Shown here: in pieces, positions 33,351 through 44,287 of the stretch
How positions within the stretch are numbered: the stretch's first letter is position 1
How the letters are laid out: each line of letters opens with the position of its first letter
DNA from: Yponomeuta sedellus
Taxonomy: Eukaryota > Arthropoda > Insecta > Lepidoptera > Yponomeutidae
DNA: 64,000 nt
Direction of reading: 5' to 3'
Assembly: GCA_934045075.1 (NCBI GenBank)
Contig: OW203725.1
Span: 22,575,714-22,639,713 of the forward strand
The notes under the pieces: generated by a model
The model's database searches: none
What the model was told of the DNA's origin: nothing
The model's input: only the letters and a program-made list of their open reading frames with translations
Made by a program: the position numbers and the translations under genes

Positions 33351-34997
33351 ATGATGACGCGCAAGAATACCGCACGAGATAACGAGCAGCGCTTGAAGAC
33401 AGCGCTACTGGAACTTCAAGCAACCAAACAGCAATGCCAACAGCTATTAGAGGAGCGGGAGGAGAGTGAGTTCGAGGTTCAAAGAATTGTGGAAAAGAAC
33501 ACCAAACTTAAAAATGATCTTGCTGAACTGGACATCATCTGCGAGGACCTCCGTGGACAGCGAGATGAACTCCAAAAAATTGTTCATAAATATGATCAGT
33601 GCCGTGATACCCACGAAGTAGCACTTCAGCGCATAAAGCTACTGGAATATCAGCTTTCTGAAGCGCATAAAGAACTCAGTGTGCTACATCAACAAAACCT
33701 TGACAGAGAAAGTGAAAATATATCTTGTCTGTACAATGACTTAATAATCAACAATAGCACTAGTTGTCTTTCCTCACAAACTGAATCCTCCCAACCCAAA
33801 ATGCCACTTCAAGGTTCCAACAAAATAAAACGGTACATTCGTACAAAAAGACATATTAAACGCATCAATAAAGCCTTGAAAAGCAATAACCAGATTATGA
33901 AGTACATGGGTATTAAAAAACTTAATATTAGTCTGCAGAAGGACCTACTGGGCAACACAATGGAACATCAAGTAATAACAAGTGAATATGAGGAAATAAT
34001 TCAGGATCTTCACTCCCACATTCATAGTTTAGAAAAATCACTCAGTGACTTAGGCAAGCAGTACACTGAGGCACAAGAGGAAATGGAGGCATATGCAGCA
34101 GAACTAACAGCCTTAGGTACATATAACATGGATCGATTTCAGTCGCTAAGCAACAAAATATCAGCGGGTTCTTCATGTGCATCTTGTAAAATTCTACAAG
34201 ATCAGCCACCAGCATCAACATCATGCCTCACCACACGACTGCATGGCCCCACTGAGGATACAAGTCCAGCTGCGTTGCGTCTACCTCCAAGCACTACTGA
34301 GATAACTCACAGCCAGCCTGAATCAAGCACCATTAGCATGACTGGCCCGGCAGTAAAACAAGAAAGGAGGACTGTAATCTTCTCTGATAAGATAGGTGCA
34401 GGGTTAGGTCCTTTGTTGAATGACAGGCTGACACAAAATGTGCTGAATAAATGCTATCCCCATTCAAGTTTTACTGACATTGTTAAAGAGCTGTTCAAAA
34501 GCCCAATACAGAACGACACAACCTACATTTTATTAGTAGGAAATAGCCAAGGTGTTAAAAAGACTGATATAAACAATATATTTGAATTATATGGTCAAGC
34601 TAAAGATGTCCAACCGTGGATGGGAAAATTAGTGTTTTGCGCTTTCCCATATTCTCAGTCCCTGTCAGCAAAAGAAAATAATGACATCCATAGCTTGAAC
34701 ATACACATTCACCATTTGACATGTCGTCATAGTGACATATCATTTTTTGATCTTAACAAATTTGTTAAGAATTACTTTTTGACGCGAGATACTGTGTACC
34801 TCACGAAAAATAGTCGACGTAAGTTAGCTACTTTGTTAGCTTACAATATTTTTGACTCTGTGGTTATAGGAATTATAACACAACCTGATAGGAATGACAA
34901 CCGTGTTACTAGTATTAGTAATAATTCAACAGCGGGCTCAAACACACAGTCAATGGCTTTAAACTGCCATCGCAGACAAAGGAAAACCCTAAGTTAG
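33351..34997 (+). CDS. LINE ORF1: coiled-coil protein with SGNH-esterase-like domain
   Basis: A 548-residue protein from the ATGATG at 33351. The open frame extends upstream to a TTG at 33318, but the ATG is the more plausible start. Residues 5-110 or so form a charged coiled coil, about 155-195 is strongly basic (KIKRYIRTKRHIKRINK) and could bind RNA, and about 215-260 is a second coiled coil. Residues 340-515 resemble the esterase domain of CR1-group ORF1 proteins, but the active-site blocks look altered. VIFSDKIGAGLG (342-353) stands where GDS is usual, LVGNSQG (395-401) where GxND is usual, and DTVYLTKNSRRKLA (480-493) where DxxH is usual. ORF1 proteins are expected to bind element RNA in a ribonucleoprotein. 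Its last codons overlap ORF2. Confidence 0.85.
   Translation: MMTRKNTARDNEQRLKTALLELQATKQQCQQLLEEREESEFEVQRIVEKNTKLKNDLAELDIICEDLRGQRDELQKIVHKYDQCRDTHEVALQRIKLLEYQLSEAHKELSVLHQQNLDRESENISCLYNDLIINNSTSCLSSQTESSQPKMPLQGSNKIKRYIRTKRHIKRINKALKSNNQIMKYMGIKKLNISLQKDLLGNTMEHQVITSEYEEIIQDLHSHIHSLEKSLSDLGKQYTEAQEEMEAYAAELTALGTYNMDRFQSLSNKISAGSSCASCKILQDQPPASTSCLTTRLHGPTEDTSPAALRLPPSTTEITHSQPESSTISMTGPAVKQERRTVIFSDKIGAGLGPLLNDRLTQNVLNKCYPHSSFTDIVKELFKSPIQNDTTYILLVGNSQGVKKTDINNIFELYGQAKDVQPWMGKLVFCAFPYSQSLSAKENNDIHSLNIHIHHLTCRHSDISFFDLNKFVKNYFLTRDTVYLTKNSRRKLATLLAYNIFDSVVIGIITQPDRNDNRVTSISNNSTAGSNTQSMALNCHRRQRKTLS
34958..34964 (+). promoter_or_regulatory. Predicted -1 ribosomal frameshift site T TTA AAC
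   Basis: In ORF1 phase the codons are GCT TTA AAC, so the heptamer is a perfect X XXY YYZ slippery site. It lies inside the window in which both frames are open (34925-34997), with the ORF1 stop 31 nt downstream. A -1 slip continues as CTG CCA TCG straight into the endonuclease. Function is inferred from sequence. Confidence 0.75.
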
Positions 34998-37822
34998 GTA
35001 TCAATTTAGTTGCACAAAATATACAGGGTTTTTCCGGCAAAGACAATTTAATTGAACTATTTTTAGCAGATTTCAATGTAGATATTTTGTGTTTAACAGA
35101 ACATTGGCTGAAACATTCTGAAATGTCATTTACTTTAAAAGACTATTTAGCAGCAAGCACTTTTAACCGACAACACTCAATAAGAGGAGGTTCAATGATC
35201 TTTGTCAAAAGTAGTTTGAAAATGAAAGAAAGAAAAGATATTGTCAGTCTATCTGTTGAACGTTTAATTGAGATATCGTGTGTGGAATTGGATAGGTATA
35301 TAGTTATGTGTGTTTATAGGCCGCCACAATCAAATTATAATGAATTTGAATTACTTATGGAGGATGCCTTAAAACGCCTATTCAGTACTACGAAGAGCAT
35401 AGTGGTGTGTGGGGACTTCAATATAGATTTCTTAGTTCAAGGTCCACTTAAAACTAAACTCGCAAGCCTTTTCAGGTCATATAATTTAGATAATTTATTT
35501 ACAGAACCCACTAGGACAACTGCTACTAGCGCTACCTGCATAGATAATGTCTTTTGCAATTGTAAATATTTAGAAAAAGAAGTCATACATAAATTACAGT
35601 CGGACCATAGCGGGCTATGGGTAGTCCTACCGTCAGTACTGGAAGCAAAAAAATGCAATGAATTAAATTGTAGGCCAATAACAGAGAAAAAAATTGAATT
35701 ATTTAAAAAAAATATAAACATAAAGTTAAATTCGTTGAATTTCGATAGCAATGATGCGAATACGTTATATCAAGTATTGTTTTCAACCATATCAAAAGAA
35801 TTTGAACTTGTTTTTAACGTAAAAAAAATTACAGAGTTAAAAAGCGGGTTTTCAGAATGGGCAACGCCAGGTATATATAGAAGTAGGAAAAGGCTTTATG
35901 AATTGTATGAAGAAAAACAATTCAATCACGATCCGACGTTCAAAGAGTACGTAAAAAAATATTCAAAAACTTTTAGACAAACTTGTTTAACAGCCAAATC
36001 GATAAGTATAAGTAAAAAAATTATGGCGTCTACTAATAAAATAAAAACAGTCTGGCAAGTAATTAACAAAGAAACAGGTAAAACGAGACCTAAGGACCAG
36101 GGATTTGCGTTGAAGATCGAAGGTAAGTTAGTTAATTCGAAGAAGGACATAGCAGAAATATTTCAAACTTTTTTTAAAAACATGCCACTGCATATAACGG
36201 CTAGCTTAAATTCTTCCTCCCAATTAGCCGATACCTTACTTTTGGAAAGTACAAATCCATGTAAAGTTGACTTCCAATTCTCCCATATAACTACCTTAAC
36301 TATTGTCAAAACATTTAAAGAGTTAAACTTAAAAAAGACTGAAGATTTGTGGGGGTTATCGGTTAAATTAATATCAACTATAATCAATATTCTAGCACCT
36401 TACCTTGCTTTGATTTTTAATAAATGTGTTGACCAGGGAACCTTTCCTAATCTATTAAAGTTAAGTAAAATCGTACCCTTGTTTAAAACTGGTGATAGTG
36501 AAGATCCAAATAATTTCAGACCTATAGCAATACTGCCGGTGCTAAGTAAAGTTTTTGAGAAAGTAATATTACATCAATTGCAAACTCATTTTAGTATAAA
36601 TAAGCTCTTCCATAAGAAACAGTTCGGGTTTACAAAAGGCCGCTCAACGACGGAAGCAGGCATAGCGTTAGTAAAGCATATCTTTGAGGCGTGGGAAGAG
36701 TCGCAGGATGCCATTGGGGTTTTCTGTGACCTTTCTAAGGCGTTTGACTGCGTTGACCACGAAACACTTCTCATAAAATTGCACCGATATGGTTTAAGTA
36801 ATAAATCACTAAGTCTTCTTCGATCTTACTTAACAGACAGAACTGTAAAGGTTGATATTAATAGAGTTAAATCCTCGGGTTCTGATGTAAAAGTAGGAGT
36901 CCCTCAAGGTTCTATACTGGGTCCGTTCCTTTTTTTGGTATATATAAATGATTTGCCCTACCTAGTAGAAAAGCTTTCGCAGATAGTGTTGTTTGCAGAT
37001 GATACTTCCTTAATTTTTAAAGTAAAGAGAGGTATAAGTAATGTAGACGATGTAAACAATGCTTTATCTACTATTCTAAACTGGTTCACTATAAACAATC
37101 TGATGCTAAATGCAAAAAAGACAAAATGCATCAAATTCTCACTACCCAATGTTAAAAATGTTGACACGAGTTTAAAAATATCTGGTGAGAGGCTAGAGCT
37201 GGTAGAGTCCACGCTTTTTTTAGGTATAACGATAGACTCAAAACTGCAATGGGGTCAGCATATTGGAAAACTGTCGGGTCGGTTGAGTTCAGCAGCGTTT
37301 GCAGTCAGAAAAATTAGACAACTTACAGACGTGTCGACGGCGAGGCTGGTCTATTTTAGTTATTTTCACAGTGTCATGTCGTATGGTTTGTTATTATGGG
37401 GACGGGCAGCAGATATAGAAACCATATTTGTCTTGCAAAAAAGAGCAATAAGAGCTATTTACAACTTAAACAGTAGAGAATCGCTAAGGGAGCGTTTTAA
37501 AGAAATAGGCATTCTTACACTGGCTTGCCAATATATATTCGATAATATAATGTATGTCCGAAAAAATATAACAATGTTTAAATTAAATAGGGACGTTCAT
37601 AACGTAAACACAAGGAATAGAAACAAGGTTGCTTGTACTAAATCCCGATTAGCCAAGGTAGGCACATCATTTGTAGGTTACTGCGTTCGTTTTTACAACA
37701 AAATTCCAGAACGTGTTCTATGCTTGTCTGAAAATAAATTTAAAACTTTCATTAAAAATTCGCTATGTAAAAAGGCATATTATAGAATAGACGACTATAT
37801 AAACGATCCTAATCCGTGGTAG
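34964..37822 (+). CDS. LINE ORF2: APE endonuclease and reverse transcriptase
   Basis: The frame is open from 34925, with the first codon after the predicted frameshift at 34964, giving 952 residues. Fused to ORF1 through residue 538 this would be about 1,490. The endonuclease is complete: N at 35018 in AQNIQGF, E at 35099 in CLTEHWL, VYRPP, CGDFNID (35408-35428), TRTT..IDNVF, and SDHS (35600-35611). RT blocks follow: FRPIAILPVLSKVFEK, QFGFTKGRSTTEAG, DLSKAFDCVDH (36728-36760, motif A), GVPQGSILGPFLFLVYINDL (motif B), FADD (36992-37003, motif C). The C-terminus is of CR1 type, with no RNase H. The protein nicks target DNA and reverse-transcribes element RNA from the nick. No in-frame ATG precedes 35123, and starting there would lose N and E of the nuclease. 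Confidence 0.9.
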   Translation: MPSQTKENPKLGINLVAQNIQGFSGKDNLIELFLADFNVDILCLTEHWLKHSEMSFTLKDYLAASTFNRQHSIRGGSMIFVKSSLKMKERKDIVSLSVERLIEISCVELDRYIVMCVYRPPQSNYNEFELLMEDALKRLFSTTKSIVVCGDFNIDFLVQGPLKTKLASLFRSYNLDNLFTEPTRTTATSATCIDNVFCNCKYLEKEVIHKLQSDHSGLWVVLPSVLEAKKCNELNCRPITEKKIELFKKNINIKLNSLNFDSNDANTLYQVLFSTISKEFELVFNVKKITELKSGFSEWATPGIYRSRKRLYELYEEKQFNHDPTFKEYVKKYSKTFRQTCLTAKSISISKKIMASTNKIKTVWQVINKETGKTRPKDQGFALKIEGKLVNSKKDIAEIFQTFFKNMPLHITASLNSSSQLADTLLLESTNPCKVDFQFSHITTLTIVKTFKELNLKKTEDLWGLSVKLISTIINILAPYLALIFNKCVDQGTFPNLLKLSKIVPLFKTGDSEDPNNFRPIAILPVLSKVFEKVILHQLQTHFSINKLFHKKQFGFTKGRSTTEAGIALVKHIFEAWEESQDAIGVFCDLSKAFDCVDHETLLIKLHRYGLSNKSLSLLRSYLTDRTVKVDINRVKSSGSDVKVGVPQGSILGPFLFLVYINDLPYLVEKLSQIVLFADDTSLIFKVKRGISNVDDVNNALSTILNWFTINNLMLNAKKTKCIKFSLPNVKNVDTSLKISGERLELVESTLFLGITIDSKLQWGQHIGKLSGRLSSAAFAVRKIRQLTDVSTARLVYFSYFHSVMSYGLLLWGRAADIETIFVLQKRAIRAIYNLNSRESLRERFKEIGILTLACQYIFDNIMYVRKNITMFKLNRDVHNVNTRNRNKVACTKSRLAKVGTSFVGYCVRFYNKIPERVLCLSENKFKTFIKNSLCKKAYYRIDDYINDPNPW
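34981..35035 (+). promoter_or_regulatory. Candidate frameshift-stimulating stem
   Basis: GGAAAACCCT (34981-34990) can pair with AGGGTTTTTCC (35025-35035) leaving one bulged T, closing a 34 nt loop. The stem starts 16 nt after the slippery site, which is longer than usual. TGCC right after the site (34965-34968) can also pair with GGCA (35036-35039) and would bring structure closer. Needs RNA folding. Confidence 0.45.
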
Positions 37823-38388
37823 TAAACCAATTCCACCGCGATTTTATTGTTAAGTATAACTAAGTATAACATATATTTTATAATACAAGTGTGTACAGAC
37901 GACGTGATTGCATATTAATAACTATATGATACCTTATATAACTGACAAAAACTTAACTGCAAGTTTGCTAAAGGTCATTCGAATGGTAGCGTGGTGTTCG
38001 GGTCATCTATCTCCCTCCAAAATGGTTGAGACTGATGATGGCTGAGCACTGCGTTATGCTCGTGAACGAGTGCTGTTCGTGTGTCTGGCCGCAGCACTTA
38101 TGTTTTCCCCTATTATTGTGAGACATTTGACTAATGCTTTGGCATTTGGGGTTGTTAATGGCAGTCATGAAATCTTATTAGGTTTACATATGGCAACTGA
38201 TGTATTTGGTTTTAAGATGATTTGAGAAAAGATGGACAGAGTGGAGTTTTTTTTTCCGCTGCCTTTTTCTCCACTACAATACGGCCCGAAGGCGGCGGCT
38301 TACACTTTACATTGTACATTGACATTCAGCAAATAGAATGTAAATTCTTTACGTTGAAATAAAATTATTTGAATTTGAATTTGAATTT
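37823..38388 (+). other. 3' UTR of the CR1-like LINE
   Basis: 566 bp ending GTTGAAATAAAATTATTTGA then GAATTT repeats. The last 280 bp or so recur at 21090-21412 and more weakly at 16290-16465. The conserved end is presumably recognised by the ORF2 protein for priming. Confidence 0.8.
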
Positions 38389-39340
<952 letters not shown>

Positions 39341-39664
39341 TAATTATATAAAGTGTAAATTGTATATAATGTAAATGCATAGTTGTTCATATGCCATATT
39401 ATGCCAGAGTCTTATTAGTCCGGTAATGGTCGTTTCATTCACACTATCGGTAGTCTCGTAACCAATCGCATTGCAATGGCATAACCCGTGCTACTTAACT
39501 CGGCGCCTCGTGCTTTTCGGTCTTCTTCGCGAGAGATGCCTATTTAATTTGCACGGGTTACCCTGAATGACATTGCACTGCTTTTGCTTTGTAGATTACC
39601 AAATTTAAGCAAATGACAAACTATGTATAGATTCTAGGGCCAGGTTTTCGAGAACGTTGATGCG

Positions 39665-39815
39665 GTTACAATTCTATATTAAGATAAGAATATACTTTAT
39701 TGTACACCAGGAAAAAAAAACAAAGATAAAAGAATTGTAAAGATATAGTTCAATTGGCGGCCTTAACGCTAAGAGAAATTTCTTCCAGACAACCTACGAT
39801 GGAGAGTTGTTGAAG
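39665..39815 (-). mobile_element. LINE 3' end, minus strand
   Basis: Minus strand: GGTTGTCTGGAAGAAATTTC, TCTTAGCGTTAAGGCCGCCA, then TGTACAATAAAGTATATTC. Same block as 27760-27860 and 41098-41240. Confidence 0.6.
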
Positions 39816-40174
39816 GAAAAGTGAGAATAAGTAGTGCTTGCCAAAGCTTTACTTCAAACGCACTTAACGCGTTAAAATTAACTTCTGCGCGTCTATTAAG
39901 GCACTTATCTTTGACTAAAAAACGATGGATTTCTGTTTGATGGCTTAGAATAATTGATAAATCCTGTTCTCGAACGCTTCGCCGGAGCAACCTGTATTTA
40001 AGCTGTCAGGTACTTTTTTTCCTTTTCAATGTGATTGACCCTCCTATCTGTGTTAATAAATCTTCTTTTTGGTTCTTTTGCGGGCCATAAATACCTGATA
40101 AATTGGCGAGAAAGATTGAGAAACCACCTAGAAAACCCAAATAGTCTTACATATAACAAAACCACTTATCGTTG
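39816..40174. other. No gene seen
   Basis: AT-rich interval. The 73-codon antisense frame at 39769-39990 has no recognised motif. Confidence 0.4.
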
Positions 40175-40320
40175 TCGTCGTCAGGCTATACTAGTCCACT
40201 GCTGGACATAGCCCTCCCTTAAAGAGCGCCACGTTGTGCTATCTAGGGGGTAATGCCCATAATCCCCACGCTGGGCATGCGGGTCGGGGATCGTAGTTTG
40301 GTGGAATTTTACTCCACTTG
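40175..40320 (-). mobile_element. Short RTE-tailed element, truncated
   Basis: Minus strand: AACCCGCATGCCCAGC-like block (here GACCCGCATGCCCAGCGTGG) and AGGGCTATGTCCAGCAGTGG, then CTAGTATAGCCTGACGACGA. Lacks the 5' half seen at 63598. Confidence 0.65.
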
Positions 40321-40684
40321 TCTTGGTCCCAAACTAGGATACCTAGGCATGGTGACATATTATGGTAATCATGCAAGGGCATCACAAACATAGAAATCAC
40401 CTAGACTGAAAATAATAGGACTCAGTTACGCAGAAACAATCCAACCCACATTAAGTAGGGCCGTTGTACGAGTAGAACGCTTTTTGTGTATAACATTGTT
40501 TTGTTCCATGTTTTTTAAACGTTTTAAACACATCTGAACATTATACTAAACATAATTAGGTGTCTTTTCATGATTTTATATAATTTTATTTCTATCTATT
40601 TTATTTATTTTTAATTTATCATTAAGGGCGTCTTCAATTTTATAGTACCATTTTTCTTTATTCATTATCATGACTGTATATTTT

Positions 40685-40855
40685 TTGTAATAAAAACACT
40701 TGCTGACATTGAAGGAAAACCTGTTGAGGAAACCTGAGTGCTCTTTAGCACTTGAAATTGCCAATGCCTGGTGGATAGTCTTGGCCATTGAGCCCGTACT
40801 CTTTCTCTGAGAGATGGTCCGTCTCCTTTAGTACGTATATAGGCAGCAATGTTAT
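40685..40855 (+). mobile_element. tRNA-derived SINE (family A), fragment
   Basis: Contains GTTGAGGAAACCTGAGTGC, GCACTTGAAATTGCCAATGC, GAGCCCGTACTCTTTCTCTG and a degraded tail. Head missing. Confidence 0.6.
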
Positions 40856-41097
40856 ATTGCTCATAGTATGTAGTCTAGAGATACAGCCGATATTTTCCTT
40901 TGTCAAGCAAGATAAAGCTACGGAATGCCTTTGAACAGAGCTACGTGTAATTTATGGCTTACTATTAAATTATATTTCGTGCAGCGAAAAATCTGATAGA
41001 AATATATGAGCTTCGCATACAGTGAAATAGGATGGTGCAGAAGTAAGACTCAAGGTGACTTGCACCAAATCAGTGCGTAAGTATGTGAATTGATACT

Positions 41098-41240
41098 TAT
41101 TTATTTATTTAGATAGATAGATAGAGAACACTTGCACAACCAGAAAAATATTACAACCATGATTCTTAAATCTAAGTAATGTTATACAATTGGCGGTCTT
41201 ATCGCTAAGAGCGATCTCTTCCAGACTTCCTTTGGATGCA
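41098..41240 (-). mobile_element. LINE 3' end with TCTA/AATA tail
   Basis: Minus strand: GGAAGTCTGGAAGAGATCGC, TCTTAGCGATAAGACCGCC, and TTCTCTATCTATCTATCTAA then ATAAATAAATA. Another case of a GATA-type run at a LINE 3' end. Confidence 0.65.
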
Positions 41241-41654
41241 TAGGCAGGGCTACACAAATAGAATACGAAATTAAAGTTTTACATAAAAAGTCTGTTTTGC
41301 ACCCAATGGAATGTATACAGCATTCGACATTAAATATAGCAACACTACAAAATTACTTACAAGTAAGGAACACAAACACAAAAACATTAAAACTTAACTA
41401 AAAAAGAATTCAGAAAATGCTTATCCAGGGATAAACATATAAATAACCGACGGGGCTGTCAGTCATACAAATTGGCGATGGATAACTCTGCCAATGTCAC
41501 GTACAAGACGTTTATGGACTTATTCCCTTGATAGAGCTTCACCACGGGTCAGAAGAAAGATATTCCTTTCAGATAAAATTGACAGGAGCTAGACTTAGTT
41601 GTGTTTTGAGACAAAATTTTTTGTTAGCACACATTCCGAACGATATATAACTGA
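41241..41654. other. No assigned feature
   Basis: Probably the continuing body of an old minus-strand LINE 3' UTR, but I find no coding motif. Confidence 0.35.
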
Positions 41655-41950
41655 TTCACATCTATCTATCTATCTATGATCAGCCCACATCAACCCACTG
41701 CTGGGCATAGGCCTCCTTTTTATTGCGCCATTACTCACGGTCCTGTGCTAATCTGATCCATCTCTGACCTGCAACCCTCACGATGTCGTCTGACCATCGT
41801 GTCGGTGGTCTGCCTACCAACCTCCTTCCCTCCCTTGGACACCACTCCGATACTACCCTGGTCCACCGGCCATCTTCCCTTCTAGCCAAGTGTCCCATCT
41901 CCACTTTAACTCTGTGATCCGCTTACCAACGTCTTCGACCTTGACCGACT
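41655..41950 (-). pseudogene. RTE-type LINE ORF2 C-terminal remnant with GATA tail
   Basis: The minus-strand translation (with frame breaks) includes GRPPTRWSDDIVRVAGQRWI, RLAQDRE, a stop, and WRNKKEAYAQQWVDVG. This is the typical RTE-clade C-terminus. It is followed by CTGATCATAGATAGATAGAT. A second copy of the same end is at 48608-48790. Confidence 0.8.
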
Positions 41951-42679
41951 GAATCACATACGACACGTCATTACGGAGTTACTGCCCTCGCCGAGGCTAC
42001 ATCTTTTCGTTGCATGAGGCTTAAAAAGTATTCAAGTTATCATCAAACTGAAATAAATTTCACGTCAAAAATCTGAAGTTACCATATCGTCTTAATGGAA
42101 TACCGTCCAATATCTCAGGCTGCCGAAACATTTTTTTTATTCTCTCCTTTGTATCTGTCAACAGCGCTTGTTTGGCTATGATCAAGTAGATGGTTTCTGG
42201 ATAGATCTGGATTAATATGATAGTCATTTAAATTTTGACTATTCATGCTCAGTAGATTCATCATCAAGGACATGTGTTCGTTTTAGTCGCCTGATATTAT
42301 GTCTGGTATCAAGTGGAGTAACAGCCAATGCATCCATCTGATGGGCTCTCTCAGAAGTCATTGCTGAAACATAAGTTCTTTTTCTTAAAATCCTCATCAA
42401 ACGATAAAAAGATAAAAACCATTTTATTTGCTAAAACATGGTAAATACATTAAGTACCTGTTAAAGGTAAGTAAAGGAACATGCATGCTCTACCAGTTAA
42501 GGTGTGCAAATACCTATTAGACTTCAATAATCTAAATCTAAAACAAATACAATCTTAGAATTAATATTAAAAACAAACTATCTGGTATATAAGTATATTA
42601 CATTTACAAACATCTTATAATTAGTGTGATAATTATTTTTATTAAATTGTTAGGGACTTTTTTTTAATAACCCTATTGC
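41951..42679. other. No gene seen
   Basis: AT-rich DNA without recognisable domains or repeats. Confidence 0.4.
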
Positions 42680-43190
42680 TTAGTTGAGATGGTCAACAAA
42701 AAATCGTTTAAACTGTAATACAAATGTTCTAACAGGAATTTTGGTAAGTGGCAGCATAGAGATTTTTTTAGGCAAGTGATTATATATTTTTATGCCACAC
42801 CTGGCAATAAAGTGGCTTTTTCCGCACGCTGCGCGTACGGAAAAAGCCGCTTTCTGACCAAGTGTAGACATAAAAAGATGTACACAACACGGGAGGTACC
42901 TAATAAAGAAAGCTCATAAAGAAATAAATAAATAAATACAAAAAGAGTTGCTAGTTTTTGCGATGGCACATGTAAGTTATTAACATTTCTGCCGATTGCG
43001 TTGCACATCTCGTGGTTCTTTGTAAAGAAAAGAGGGTATTTTTTTACAAAAATGCATATTTCTAGTTTATTTAGAGTTTTAAAGAATCGCTTACAACTAG
43101 GTATCAAGACAATTCGCAATGTCCAGTGACTTCTGTGGTCGACTGCTCTCAAGTAATAAAACGTCCACAATAAAGATTTCTATTGGGGTC
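42680..43190 (-). pseudogene. LINE ORF2 C-terminal remnant, disrupted
   Basis: Minus-strand blocks in order: RFFKTLNKLEICIFVKKYPL, then NNLHVPSQKLA (43170-42960), an AATAAATAAATA-interrupted junction, TSRVVYIFLCLHLVRKR, and GIKIYNHLPKKISMLPLTKI near the stop at 42680. These are post-RT regions of a CR1/Jockey-type ORF2. 42820-42856 contains an inverted GGCTTTTTCCG/CGGAAAAAGCC mirror. The reverse-transcriptase core is absent. Confidence 0.7.
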
Positions 43191-43324
43191 ATGTCAGAAG
43201 CGGTTCAAGTGGCACCGAAATAGACCGAACAGTCATTGTGATTTGATCGTCGCTCATCTGCTCACTTGTGATCTTTACATGTGTTGCGCATAGAGGGTGT
43301 CACAAAATATCCACATACATTCTT

Positions 43325-43470
43325 CTATACGCCCATTAGATCAGTTGGAAAGAGCGCTGGCACGGATAACCAGAGGTCGCGGGTTCGAATCCCGGCGTGG
43401 GTGGAATTTTTAGCCTCTAAATAAGTTTTTAAAATTGTCCTTAGCACGGATTAGTGCATTAAAAATTATA
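43325..43470 (+). mobile_element. tRNA-bearing arm element, head-truncated
   Basis: Contains the tRNA-like segment 43330-43404 (A-box AGATCAGTTGGAAAG, B-box GGTTCGAATCCCG), then GGTGGAATTTTTAGCCTCTA and AATTGTCCTTAGCACGGATT. The upstream leader is missing. Confidence 0.7.
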
Positions 43471-43798
43471 GAAACATTTACAAACAATGGTCACGGTATG
43501 TCGCTGCTGCTGCAATAGGCAGCTGACTCAGAATACAGCCGAGGGTATGCAGTATTAGGTGCCTTGCCGATGTCATCGTGCTACTTGGGCTGTGTTTTAC
43601 AAAACCGCAATTTGATACTTCCTGGTAATCCAATGGGTCAACTGACTGTTCAGTAAACACCGAATTGTCATTGTAAACCATGAATTGTAGGCATATGAAA
43701 TAGGTCCTTGATTGGTCCGGGACATCTGGTAACTTTAGTTTGGTCCAGTTGTTGTTATTTTTTTGCGATTTTGATGTTTTTACAAAACAAAAGTTAAA
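43471..43798. other. No gene seen
   Basis: No recognisable feature. Confidence 0.4.
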
Positions 43799-44050
43799 TA
43801 GTAAATAATTAAATAAATATTCATGGACATATTACATAGATCTCGTTAGCCCTATACTAAGTACAACTAAATGACTTGTGTTGTAGGTGCTAACTCGACG
43901 ATTGATTTAATACAATAAATACATAGATAACGTCCAAGACCCGAGACAAACTAGATAAGTTCGTTTGCTGGTTTGACCCGGCCGGGGATCGAACCCGAGA
44001 CCTTCGGTTTTACAGTCAGCGTTTCAAACCGCTGCGCCACCAAGGTCGTC
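43799..44050 (-). mobile_element. tRNA-derived SINE (family C), full length
   Basis: Minus strand: GACGACCTTGGTGGCGCAGC (A-box region), GGTCTCGGGTTCGATCCCCG (B-box), body, and an ATTTATTTAATTATT end. Matches 1150-1346 and extends it at the head. Confidence 0.75.
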
Positions 44051-44287
44051 AATATAATATAGTTGTTCGTTAGACCGAGTAAGCTTAGTACCACTGTGAT
44101 CACTATGATTTGTTGAACAAATGCGTCTTTTTGCACTGCGCTATTCATTATATGCATAATGGCATTTCATCCCATTTTCTCCATAAAATTTCGCGTTTTC
44201 GCGTATGGCAGTCGTCAGACTACTATTGAAGAATACAGACGATGCTATAAATGTTTTATCTATTTATATACTCTAGAATATACACAC

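Larger units (their letters stand above)
32789..38388 (+). mobile_element. Full-length CR1/L2/Daphne-like non-LTR retrotransposon
   Basis: About 5.6 kb: 5' UTR (32789-33350), ORF1 (33351-34997), overlapping -1 frame ORF2 (to 37822), and 3' UTR (37823-38388) ending in about three GAATTT repeats rather than poly(A). Both frames are uninterrupted, so the copy may be recent. Older 3' UTR fragments lie at 21090-21412 and 16290-16465, and related ORF2 C-termini at 53225-53359. The esterase-like ORF1, APE endonuclease, RT without RNase H and short-repeat 3' end fit the CR1 group. The exact clade is inferred. Confidence 0.9.

Noticed and set aside
34958..34964. Viral origin for the frameshift region because the heptamer matches coronavirus slippery sites
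   Set aside because: A seven-base motif is shared widely by convergence. The surrounding proteins are plainly LINE-encoded.
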